From positions 1-64,000 of the forward strand of contig JAVBLO010000019.1 in the NCBI GenBank assembly GCA_031553415.1: 64,000 bases of DNA, written 5' to 3'. The position numbers and the translations under genes were made by a program. The notes below the pieces were generated by a model that had not been told where the DNA came from, did not search any database, and saw only the letters and a program-made list of their open reading frames with translations. Positions 37,125 to 45,440 of the stretch are shown here, piece after piece; position 1 is the first letter of the stretch; each line of letters starts with the position of its first letter. The stretch comes from JAIRVZ01 sp031553415. Lineage in GTDB: Bacteria > Bacteroidota > Bacteroidia > Bacteroidales > Azobacteroidaceae.

Positions 37125-39992
37125 TTATTTCAATTCAATCATAAATTCATTCAGATTCTTTTCGGGAGATACTCCCAATTTTTTACGTAGTCTGTAACGG
37201 CTGACTTCAACTCCCCTGACGGAAATATTCAGGAGATTAGCTATTTCTTTTGTGGAGAAATTAAGACGCAGATAAGCACAGTGGCGAAGGTCGTTAGAGG
37301 TAAGATCGGGCCACCGTTCTTTCAGTGTTCTGAAAAATTTGTCATGAATAAGGTCGAAGTTGGTTTTGAAAACATCCCAGTCTTCGTCTTCGTGGATATT
37401 TTTATTGATATTTTTGATTAATAAACTGAGTTTCTTTTTGATTGATTCAAGGTCTTCATCTTTTCTTAATCCGGATAATTCTTTACTCAATCCAGCTATC
37501 AACTCGTTTTTCTGTATAACCGACATAGCCGTACTCGAAATTTCCTTGCTTTTGTAAAGCAATTCTGTTTCAAGTTTTTCATTTTCTAATCGCATGATTT
37601 CGCGTTCCTGAGCTTCTTTCTGCCGCTCCCTTAATTTTTCCTGCTCCATTTCAATCCTCCTTCTTTGTTTTTCAATATATTTCAACTGATATTTGTAAAA
37701 TATAAAAATTAATGCCAGAAATAACAACACATATACAAGATATGCCCAAGTCGTGGTATACCATGGGGAAAGTATGTAAAAAGGATAAGAATCCGAAGTT
37801 AGTTCATTACCATTTTCATCAATTGCCCTAACCTGGAATACATATTTCCCGGGGAATAATCGTGCATAATCTTTTTCCAGATATTTTCCGTCTGACACAG
37901 ACCATCCGTTTTCCAGTCCTTCAAGGCGATACAATATTTTTAGATCTTCCGATGAATAAGAAGGATAAACTACTTTGAATAATAAATTCCTGTACTCAAA
38001 TGGAATTTCGGTTTCAGATTTTCCGGTTTCACTGCTAATCTCCAAATATCTCTTTTTACCATTACCTGTATATGAAATTATGTTTTCGAAGGAAATTGGC
38101 GTGGAAGATGGCAAATATAAGTCGTTTTTACCTGTTTTGTTTAACCTGGCCATCCCATTATCCAAAGCAAAGAAATATGTATTTTCACCTGTGAAAACAT
38201 ACTCATAATCCCTGATTAACAAATTCCTGAAACTGGAAAATGGCACTATTTTCAAAAGCCTGGGTTTATCTCCGGAAAAATCAAAAAGACCGAATTTGTC
38301 TTTCTCTACCAGCCAATATTGTTCCTGCTCTGCATGGATAATACGTTGTGTAGTTATGAAATCCGACAATTCGGAATTGAATGTTTTGTAAAGAATGATT
38401 TGATTTTCAATGTCATCGTATGTATAAAATTTATCAAGGGTAGCAAAAACAATACGGTTATTCACTTTGAATACATTGACTTGGGCTTTATCTTTAAAAA
38501 TCTCATGTTGTTCTTTCAAATAGTCATTTAAAACTATTACCGAAGATAAATCACCACTCAGATTCAGGCGAAAAAGCCCTCTGCGGAGATGGGTTGCAAA
38601 GATATTCCCGAAAGGATCAATTTCAATATATCTGACCGGTTCGGAGAAGCCACTTAACTCTTTATAAAAAAACCACTTACCCCGGGCATTTTTCCGGTAA
38701 ACCACAAGTGATGTATAAGTGCCCTGGAGTAAGATTCTTTCACCCCGGGAAGTTATCATATCCGTCATGCAAAGTCCTCCGGTTACAGATGAAATTTTTT
38801 GCGCTTTATCTTTATTAATGATATAAGAACCATCATTATGCCCGCAAAATAATTGACCATCATAAACAGAAAGATACCATACCTGTCCTTTTGTTCCTTC
38901 GATGAGTTTGAAATCTATATTTCCGGCCGGAGAATAAAACAATCCCCTGTTGGTTCCCAGATAGATAAAACCGCCATATTCACAGATAGCATAAACCGTA
39001 CTGCCTATTTCTATGTTATTAAGGTAAAAATACAATGGAGAATTCGATTGTATCCGGTCAATTCCTTTTTCTAATCCTGCCCATATATTATTATCCTTGT
39101 CACAAAAAAGCCCCAGCACCGTATTATTTTGCAAGCCATTCAATTTATTGGTACACCAGAGAGGACTACCTTTTTTATCTAATGAAAATATACCACTATT
39201 TAATGTTCCCAATATAATGCATGAATCACGGCTCATTATGGCACGATTGATTTGCGCCTTCTTCAATTCTTCATCAATCTTGGTTTTAAATGGCAAGCAA
39301 ACACCATCCAGATAGAGATATAATCCGGATACTTCAGTTACAACCAATAAGGTATCTTTCGAATAAGGCAGTATAGCAGTTGCCCTTTGATTTCCGGAAA
39401 AAATGTGGCTGTTTTTTACTGGTAGCCATTCATTTTCATCCATCGAATATATTCCATTAAGAGTAGAAGCATAAAGTACATTGTTTACTTCAGCCATAGA
39501 AAGACTGAGAGCCGGAAAAACGGTTTTAGTTATTTCTCCGTTTTTATAAGTATAACATGATGTAAAAGACCGGAAAAACACAGCATCTCTGGCAATGGTA
39601 ACCGACCATATATCTTCGTTATGCAACTTATTGTTTTTCAGTAAAGGAATAAGGGACGTATAATGTAACTCACCGATAGAATTACGTTCCCAATAACCAA
39701 ATTCTTCATAATAACCGGTATAGATCCTGTTGCTTATCGAATCATAAGCAACTGACCTTGCTTCTATTCCGTGAGGAAATTCATGCAACTGCCAACGGTT
39801 TCCATTAAATTCAAATAATCCCTGGATGTTAACACAATAAATGATTCCATATTTATCTTGTGTAACCGACCAATTATGGTTATGACCCGAAAGCTCACTT
39901 GGATTGTAGTTCACAATATATGGGTAAAAAGTTTTAGAAGCAAAAGAAATACAACAGTATAAAAGGCACAATATAATGTAAGCCGTTTTCAT
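37125..39992 (-). CDS. Second membrane-spanning propeller/Y_Y_Y/LuxR-type regulator
   Basis: A 955-residue paralogue of the protein at 18578. It has a signal peptide, a propeller-like sensor (GIIYCVNIQGLFEFNGNRW, NIWAGLEKGIDRIQSNS), a Y_Y_Y domain (ILYRLEGLENGWSVSDG), a membrane helix (AYLVYVLLFLALIFIFYKY, ~747-768), a long charged coiled coil and a C-terminal helix-turn-helix (DLRHCAYLRLNFSTKEIANL...EVSRYRLRKKL). It lies between the leftward operon and the divergent fucosidase gene and is the best candidate for their common activator. No kinase domain is present. A 13-base direct repeat in its upstream region may be a binding site. Confidence 0.85.
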   Translation of the reverse strand: MKTAYIILCLLYCCISFASKTFYPYIVNYNPSELSGHNHNWSVTQDKYGIIYCVNIQGLFEFNGNRWQLHEFPHGIEARSVAYDSISNRIYTGYYEEFGYWERNSIGELHYTSLIPLLKNNKLHNEDIWSVTIARDAVFFRSFTSCYTYKNGEITKTVFPALSLSMAEVNNVLYASTLNGIYSMDENEWLPVKNSHIFSGNQRATAILPYSKDTLLVVTEVSGLYLYLDGVCLPFKTKIDEELKKAQINRAIMSRDSCIILGTLNSGIFSLDKKGSPLWCTNKLNGLQNNTVLGLFCDKDNNIWAGLEKGIDRIQSNSPLYFYLNNIEIGSTVYAICEYGGFIYLGTNRGLFYSPAGNIDFKLIEGTKGQVWYLSVYDGQLFCGHNDGSYIINKDKAQKISSVTGGLCMTDMITSRGERILLQGTYTSLVVYRKNARGKWFFYKELSGFSEPVRYIEIDPFGNIFATHLRRGLFRLNLSGDLSSVIVLNDYLKEQHEIFKDKAQVNVFKVNNRIVFATLDKFYTYDDIENQIILYKTFNSELSDFITTQRIIHAEQEQYWLVEKDKFGLFDFSGDKPRLLKIVPFSSFRNLLIRDYEYVFTGENTYFFALDNGMARLNKTGKNDLYLPSSTPISFENIISYTGNGKKRYLEISSETGKSETEIPFEYRNLLFKVVYPSYSSEDLKILYRLEGLENGWSVSDGKYLEKDYARLFPGKYVFQVRAIDENGNELTSDSYPFYILSPWYTTTWAYLVYVLLFLALIFIFYKYQLKYIEKQRRRIEMEQEKLRERQKEAQEREIMRLENEKLETELLYKSKEISSTAMSVIQKNELIAGLSKELSGLRKDEDLESIKKKLSLLIKNINKNIHEDEDWDVFKTNFDLIHDKFFRTLKERWPDLTSNDLRHCAYLRLNFSTKEIANLLNISVRGVEVSRYRLRKKLGVSPEKNLNEFMIELK

Positions 39993-40061
39993 GGTATGAA
40001 GAGGTTATTCGAAGCAAATTTAATCAAATTCTTTAACATCACCTGATAGTTCAATTTAATA

Positions 40062-40093
40062 CGGAACAAAAAACTTTTACCGGAACAAAAAAC
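40062..40093. promoter_or_regulatory. Direct repeat CGGAACAAAAAAC x2, candidate operator
   Basis: The 13-base word CGGAACAAAAAAC occurs at 40062-40074 and again at 40081-40093, a 19-base period close to two helical turns. It lies in the 333-base divergent gap (39993-40325) between regulator and fucosidase genes. Apart from the promoter at 40228 and a CAAATTTA (minus-strand TAAATTTG) at 40015, nothing else was recognised in the gap. Confidence 0.45.
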
Positions 40094-40227
40094 GAACTTT
40101 CTGTACTGATTTTATTATTGTTTATGTAACAATATTTTATAATCTTTTGTTTATAGTTTGTTGTAGAAAAAATGTACCCCAAAACACAGTTTCAGAAGCA
40201 AGTAGTATTTATATAGCAGTTTCAAAG

Positions 40228-40258
40228 TTTGATTTGAAAATTTCTCAATATACTTTTG
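40228..40258 (+). promoter_or_regulatory. Fucosidase gene promoter, TTTG-N19-TACTTTTG
   Basis: A -33 TTTG at 40228-40231 and a -7 TACTTTTG at 40251-40258 are exactly 19 bases apart, fitting TTTG-N19-TAnnTTTG. The start codon is 67 bases after the -7 box, which leaves a leader of about 60 bases. Confidence 0.7.
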
Positions 40259-40325
40259 TTTGTCACAAATACTGCTACTGTAAATAAGTAAAAACATACA
40301 ATTAATAAAAAATAATAAATTAAGT

Positions 40326-43157
40326 ATGAACGCTAAATTAATAATGCTTATTGGCGCGCTTTTTCTAACGATTAGCGGAATAAGTGCGCAAAATTTTATT
40401 CTCGATGATTTTGAAAACGGACTGGTAAGTTTTACGACCGAAGTACATGTGAACCCTGAAGCTAATAAATTTGAAGTGACAGATAATCCAAACCCTTCGG
40501 GAATAAACACAAGCCTTAAAAGTTGGAAATTCACCAGACAGGAAGCCGGAATGGACTGGGCCGGATTTTGGTGTACTCTTTCCCAAACCATTAACACAAA
40601 CGATTACCGCTATGTACATGTCAAATATTATCGCACTGATACAAAATCCCAATTGCGCCTGATGGTCAAAGTCAATGGCAATCAGAGAGATTTTTTACCC
40701 ATGAGCAATCATGCTCCTTCAGGAATCAATGTATGGGAAAATTTAGTATTTGATTTAGAGGCTGCCGGAATACCCAAAGGAGCTGTGGAAGCTTTTGGAT
40801 TACAACCAGACTTTTCTTCCACCTTGACAAATGGAACTATTACATACGTTGATGATATCATGTTCTGTGCAATGGAAACAGGAGATGATTCATTTCCTTC
40901 ACGCATCCCAAGCGGGTTAAAAGCTCAAAATGTAGGAACTACAAGTTTAGACTTAACCTGGTTGGCTGTGAAAGAGGCTGTTTCTTATGATATCTACAAG
41001 GATGATGTATTCTTACAAAATGTAACAGGAACTTCATTGAATGTTCCGGAATTGAAAGAATTTTCATTATATAAATTCAAAATTATAGCTAAAAATGCCG
41101 GAAATGAATCATCTCAGCCTGGTGTCACTTATGTACAAACTTCGGAATCTGTTGAAGCTCATGATGCACGTATGGCCTGGTGGCGTGAAGCCCGCTTCGG
41201 AATGTTCATTCACTGGGGAGGTTATGCTGCTTATGCCGGACGTTTCCAAGGCATCAACGTAAAAGGTCAAACTGTTAATTATGTCGCAGACGGCGGAGCA
41301 AACGGCTCTTATGCCGAATGGATTATGTTTGGAGCGCAAATTCCGCGTGATACTTACAAGGCAAAAATAGCAAGCGATTTTACGGCTGATAAATACGACC
41401 CGAAAGAATGGGTGCGGATGGCAAAAGCGGCCGGAATGAAGTACATTATCTTTACTTCCAAACACCACGAAGGATTAGCGATGTTCAATACCAATATCGG
41501 TTGGAATGTAACACAACATTCTCCGGCTGCAAAAGATTTGGTAAAAGGATTAGTGGACGAAGCGAGAAAGGCAGGTTTAAAAATAGGTTTCTATTACTCA
41601 CAGGCGCTCGACTGGAATAACCCTGGCGGAATGGGTTGGATGCCTCAAAACAACAATGGTAACGGAGGAGAAGCACCGTTATCTGACATAACAAATTATG
41701 TTGATAATTTAGTGATTCCTCATTTAAACACGCTTGTCAATGAGTATGGAATTGATGTTATTTGGTGGGATATGGGAGAACATAGATACCCGGAACTTCA
41801 ATACCGTACTTTGAAAGCAATCAAAGATAATCCGAATGCTAAAAATATTATTTTCAATGACCGGTTGGAATTCAAAATCGACAATGGCCTCTCAGGAGAT
41901 TTCAATACCCCGGAACAAAGCATACCTGATGTTCCCATTACAGGAAGGGCTGACGGACGCGATTGGGAAACTTGTATGACAATGAACCGCAACTGGGGAT
42001 ATGCCTCTCCTGATGTTGACAGCCAATGGAAATCTACCAACGACCTGGTTTTGAAGTTAATCGATATTGCAAGCAAAGGAGGAAACTTCTTATTGAATAT
42101 TGGCCCTAAAGCCGACGGAACTTTCCCTCAAGAAAGTATCGACCGTTTAGCAGCTGTAGGCAATTGGATGTCAATCAACAACGAAGCTATTTACGGCACC
42201 ATTGCCAATCCTATTGACAAGGTTATGTCTTGGGGAAAAATTACCCGCAAGATAGATGAAAACAACAATACAACTTTGTATTTGCATGTAACTCAATGGC
42301 CGGAAAACGGACAGTTATCAGTTCCTACACTTAATTCATTACCGGTTTCAGCCGACATTCTCGGAAATGCGACCGCCATCACAACCGAAAAAGGAGCTAA
42401 TGAATTAATCATTAAAGGATTACCAACAAACAGGGTTAGCACTGCCATAAGTACAACAATAAAATTAGTATTTAACGGAACTCCCACATTGGGAGAAAAC
42501 ATAGTCATGCCTGATGTAAACAATAAATTGACATTGCTTCCCGGAGATTCTAAAGTATCAGGTGGTATTTGCATCGAAGGTGATCCTCAAAACTTCGGCT
42601 GTTGGGCTGCTACTGCCGAAGGCGAGGTTTCCGGAGTTATAACCTGGAAAATGCAAATCAATAGAGCCGGAAACTATGCTATTTCTTCCGAATTGGGCGC
42701 AACTGATGCCGGTGTTTTACATCTCAACATCGATTCTGATCCAAATAACCTGAACTATTCCGGGACTTCCGGCGCTTCTTATGAAACCCAAACATTAGGA
42801 ACAATCAACCTGAATGAAGGTGTTTATGATGTGGAAGTAACACGCACAAGCACAAAAAACGGATGGAATTACATCAATCTTCGCAGCATCATTTTAACCT
42901 ACACCGGTGGCGCAGGTATAAATGAGAATAAGATGAAAGGAGTTGATGTATCTGGTAAAGACAGAATTCTAAAGGTCACAGGTATACAACAAGGAAATAT
43001 GATACAGGTATTTGATATTACCGGACGTTTGATTAAACAAGGATATGCTCAAAGTCAGGAGGAAAATATCCCGCTAAAAGGATCTTCTATCGTCATTGTG
43101 AAAATTTCAGACAGAAAAACAGGAATCCAAACTGTTTGTAAAGCTGTGATCGAATAA
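40326..43157 (+). CDS. GH29 alpha-L-fucosidase with binding modules and T9SS-like tail
   Basis: A 943-residue secreted protein (signal peptide ending ISAQN). Domains in order: a DDFE jelly-roll module (~23-190), a fibronectin-III-like module (~195-275, GTTSLDLTWLAVKEAVSYDIY), the GH29 catalytic barrel (~282-620, ARFGMFIHWGGY, YIIFTSKHHEGLAMF, IDVIWWDMGE with Asp482 as probable nucleophile), an Ig-like C-terminal barrel companion, a CBM6-like module (GGICIEGDPQNFGCW) and a short T9SS-type tail (MIQVFDITGRLIKQG). The catalytic domain hydrolyses alpha-L-fucosides, though subfamilies vary and some act on other sugars. It is transcribed away from the regulator gene and with the GH144-like gene downstream. 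Confidence 0.9.
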   Translation: MNAKLIMLIGALFLTISGISAQNFILDDFENGLVSFTTEVHVNPEANKFEVTDNPNPSGINTSLKSWKFTRQEAGMDWAGFWCTLSQTINTNDYRYVHVKYYRTDTKSQLRLMVKVNGNQRDFLPMSNHAPSGINVWENLVFDLEAAGIPKGAVEAFGLQPDFSSTLTNGTITYVDDIMFCAMETGDDSFPSRIPSGLKAQNVGTTSLDLTWLAVKEAVSYDIYKDDVFLQNVTGTSLNVPELKEFSLYKFKIIAKNAGNESSQPGVTYVQTSESVEAHDARMAWWREARFGMFIHWGGYAAYAGRFQGINVKGQTVNYVADGGANGSYAEWIMFGAQIPRDTYKAKIASDFTADKYDPKEWVRMAKAAGMKYIIFTSKHHEGLAMFNTNIGWNVTQHSPAAKDLVKGLVDEARKAGLKIGFYYSQALDWNNPGGMGWMPQNNNGNGGEAPLSDITNYVDNLVIPHLNTLVNEYGIDVIWWDMGEHRYPELQYRTLKAIKDNPNAKNIIFNDRLEFKIDNGLSGDFNTPEQSIPDVPITGRADGRDWETCMTMNRNWGYASPDVDSQWKSTNDLVLKLIDIASKGGNFLLNIGPKADGTFPQESIDRLAAVGNWMSINNEAIYGTIANPIDKVMSWGKITRKIDENNNTTLYLHVTQWPENGQLSVPTLNSLPVSADILGNATAITTEKGANELIIKGLPTNRVSTAISTTIKLVFNGTPTLGENIVMPDVNNKLTLLPGDSKVSGGICIEGDPQNFGCWAATAEGEVSGVITWKMQINRAGNYAISSELGATDAGVLHLNIDSDPNNLNYSGTSGASYETQTLGTINLNEGVYDVEVTRTSTKNGWNYINLRSIILTYTGGAGINENKMKGVDVSGKDRILKVTGIQQGNMIQVFDITGRLIKQGYAQSQEENIPLKGSSIVIVKISDRKTGIQTVCKAVIE

Positions 43158-43171
43158 TTAAATTTATTAGT

Positions 43172-43218
43172 ATATTCGCATCTGGGAAAGTTTTTATGTT
43201 GTTCTCAGATGTGAATAT
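43172..43218 (+). other. Stem-loop between fucosidase and GH144-like genes
   Basis: ATATTCGCATCTG (43172-43184) pairs with CAGATGTGAATAT (43206-43218) through one G-U pair, and two more pairs extend inward, giving a 15-bp stem with a loop of 17 bases. No T-run follows. It may protect or set the relative level of the two mRNAs. The downstream start codon lies only 12 bases after the stem. Confidence 0.55.
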
Positions 43219-43229
43219 CAGCATTTATC

Positions 43230-44852
43230 ATGAAAAATAGATTATCTACTTTGATTATTTCAAAAACCTGGACAAAAATTACGATGAGTATTCTTGGTGT
43301 ATTCATTTTTAACTGCGGATTTACAACATCCGGTAACACCGGAACTTTACGCTCTTCTTCTGCAAGTGACGATGAAATACTGTTGAATGAAGTTGAACAA
43401 CAGACATTCAAATATTTTTGGGATGGAGCTGAGGCAACCACAGGAATGGCTCGTGAACGTTATCACATTGATGACCCCAATAATGACAAAACAACTATTA
43501 CTACCGGGGGAAGCGGATTCGGTATCATGGCTATCATTGCCGGGATGGAACGAGGATACATCACCCGTGCACAAGGATTCGAACGAATGTCAAAGATTGT
43601 TTCGTTTTTGGAAAATGCAGATGTATTTCATGGGGCTTTCCCGCATTGGCATGTACCTTCAGGAAAAGTAAAAGATTTCAGTGAAAAGGACAATGGAGCG
43701 GATTTAGTTGAAACTTCTTTTTTAATGCAAGGTTTATTGGCTTTACACCAATATTACATCAATGGTTCTGAAGCAGAGAAAAATTTGGCTACCCGCATTG
43801 ATGTCTTGTGGAAAAGAGTAGAATGGAACTGGTTCTGCAACAACCAAAATATACTTTACTGGCATTGGAGTCCCGATTATGAATGGGAAATGAATCTTCC
43901 GATAGGTGGATATAACGAATGTTTAATCACATATCTATTGGCAGCTTCATCTCCTACACACAGCATTTCTAAAGATATTTATCAGAAAGGTTGGGCAGAC
44001 AACGGAAAAATTATAAACTCCCATAAGGTGGAAAATATCCAACTTAAATTGAAATATGGAGGAACAACTATAGGTCCGCTTTTCTGGGCGCATTATTCCT
44101 TTTTAGGACTTGACCCAAGGGGATTAACCGATAGTTACAGTACAAATTATTTCGACGAGATGAAAAACTATACCTTGGCAAACAGAGCTTATTGCATCCG
44201 GAATCCGAATTCATATACCGGCTACGGAACAAACTGCTGGGGATTAACCGCCAGCTATTCTGTTAATGGATATTCTGCGCATGCTCCTTTGAAGGCTTCA
44301 GACTTAGGTGTAATTTCTCCAACAGCAGCTCTTTCTTCAATTGTTTACACACCGGAAGAATCAATGAATGTGATACGCTATCTGTATAATAACAAGAAAG
44401 ATAAGGTATGGGGGAAATTTGGTTTTTATGATGCTTTCAGCGAAACAGCAAATTGGTATCCGCAACGTTACTTAGCCATTGACCAGGGCCCAATTGTAGT
44501 TATGATTGAAAATCATCGTTCTCAATTATTATGGAATCTTTTCATGAGTCATCCTGATGTTAGGAACGGGCTTAAAAAGTTGGGATTTTCGTCTCCGTTC
44601 ATTACAGGATCCAACCATATAACTGCTGATGCAAAAGATATTTTATATCAACCTTCCCCAAGAGAAATCGTATTTACCCAAGAAGTAGACAAGGTAGAAC
44701 TATACAATACATTAGGTGCGTTAATTGCAGTATATAATAATTCCGGGAATACCCTGTCAATTCCGGATAACGTAAAAGGAACCGCCATTTTACATATCAC
44801 TTTACCGGATGGAATGGTGAAAACAAAAAAAGTCACCCTCTTTCGAAGATGA
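43230..44852 (+). CDS. GH144-like glucanase with T9SS-type tail
   Basis: A 540-residue paralogue of the enzyme at 27218 without its Ig module. The catalytic domain spans ~45-445 (LLNEVEQQTFKYFWDGAEA, GMARER, KDNGADLVETSFLMQGLL, RVEWNWF, WGLTASYSVNGYSAH, YLAIDQGPIVVMIENHRS). The C-terminal ~80 residues form a sorting-like tail (VDKVELYNTLGALIAVYNN...KTKKVTLFRR). A Cys29 in a hydrophobic N-terminus could be a lipobox, but with the tail T9SS export is more likely. Insertions such as HKVENIQLKLKYGGTT differ from the paralogue. Endo-beta-1,2-glucanase activity is inferred from the family. Confidence 0.78.
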   Translation: MKNRLSTLIISKTWTKITMSILGVFIFNCGFTTSGNTGTLRSSSASDDEILLNEVEQQTFKYFWDGAEATTGMARERYHIDDPNNDKTTITTGGSGFGIMAIIAGMERGYITRAQGFERMSKIVSFLENADVFHGAFPHWHVPSGKVKDFSEKDNGADLVETSFLMQGLLALHQYYINGSEAEKNLATRIDVLWKRVEWNWFCNNQNILYWHWSPDYEWEMNLPIGGYNECLITYLLAASSPTHSISKDIYQKGWADNGKIINSHKVENIQLKLKYGGTTIGPLFWAHYSFLGLDPRGLTDSYSTNYFDEMKNYTLANRAYCIRNPNSYTGYGTNCWGLTASYSVNGYSAHAPLKASDLGVISPTAALSSIVYTPEESMNVIRYLYNNKKDKVWGKFGFYDAFSETANWYPQRYLAIDQGPIVVMIENHRSQLLWNLFMSHPDVRNGLKKLGFSSPFITGSNHITADAKDILYQPSPREIVFTQEVDKVELYNTLGALIAVYNNSGNTLSIPDNVKGTAILHITLPDGMVKTKKVTLFRR

Positions 44853-44874
44853 CCTCTTTGTATAAAATAAAGGT

Positions 44875-45222
44875 TTAAACCCTTTTTTCTTTGATTCTTG
44901 CTTTCTTTCCCGTAAGTTTACGCAAGTAATACAATTTTGCACGACGCACTTTACCAACTTTGTTTACAGTAATACTGTCGATAAAAGGAGAATCCATTGG
45001 AAAAATACGCTCTACTCCGACATTTTCCGACATTTTCCTTACTGTAAAACGTTTTTTGTCGCCATGTCCGGCAATTTTGATAACAACACCACGGTATAAC
45101 TGGATACGTTCTTTGTTACCTTCTTTAATGCGATAAGCTACCGTAACAGTATCTCCGCTTTTGAATGCGGGAAGCCGTTTTTCTGTAGCAAACGCTTGTT
45201 CTGCAACCTTAATTAAGTCCAT
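44875..45222 (-). CDS. rplS: 50S ribosomal protein L19
   Basis: A 115-residue protein with the standard L19 pattern: FKSGDTVTVAYRIKEGNKERIQ, GVVIKIAGHGDKKRFTVRKM, GVERIFPMDSPFIDSI, KVRRAKLYYLRKLTGKKARI. It lies at the 30S-50S interface of the ribosome. It converges with the GH144-like gene and is divergent from the GH3/beta-lactamase gene; no clear -7 box was found on its side of the gap. Confidence 0.98.
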   Translation of the reverse strand: MDLIKVAEQAFATEKRLPAFKSGDTVTVAYRIKEGNKERIQLYRGVVIKIAGHGDKKRFTVRKMSENVGVERIFPMDSPFIDSITVNKVGKVRRAKLYYLRKLTGKKARIKEKRV

Positions 45223-45324
45223 TTTTATTATAGCTTTTAATGTATTAACGAAAACGCAATATACACGGGCAACACAAATTCCCGTCAGAGATTACGTAAA
45301 GCGGGCGCAAAGATGCAAATAAAA

Positions 45325-45355
45325 TTTCAGAATTGCAAACTTTATTATAACTTTG
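45325..45355 (+). promoter_or_regulatory. Promoter of the GH3/beta-lactamase gene, TTTC-N19-TAACTTTG
   Basis: A -7 TAACTTTG at 45348-45355 has a one-mismatch -33 box (TTTC, 45325-45328) exactly 19 bases upstream. The transcript would carry word-repeat palindrome G in its leader before the start codon at 45441. Confidence 0.6.
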
Positions 45356-45366
45356 CACGTTATAGG

Positions 45367-45428
45367 AAAATGAAAAATTAAGATACGTTATCATTTCACT
45401 TTTAATTTTTCATTTTTAATTTTTCATT
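45367..45428 (+). repeat. Word-repeat palindrome G in the GH3/beta-lactamase leader
   Basis: The left arm AAAATGAAAAATTAAG (45367-45382) is matched by a right arm (45399-45428) of CTTTTAATTTTTCATTTTT-type words. The loop is ~16 bases (ATACGTTATCATTTCA). The words are nearly the same as in element B between cydA and cydB, 35 kb away. It lies wholly between promoter and start codon. Confidence 0.6.
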
Positions 45429-45440
45429 TAACAGAGTATA

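Noticed and set aside
43258..43330. Lipoprotein anchoring of the GH144-like enzyme at 43230
   Set aside because: Cys29 sits in a poor lipobox context and the protein has a C-terminal sorting-like tail, so T9SS export was preferred.
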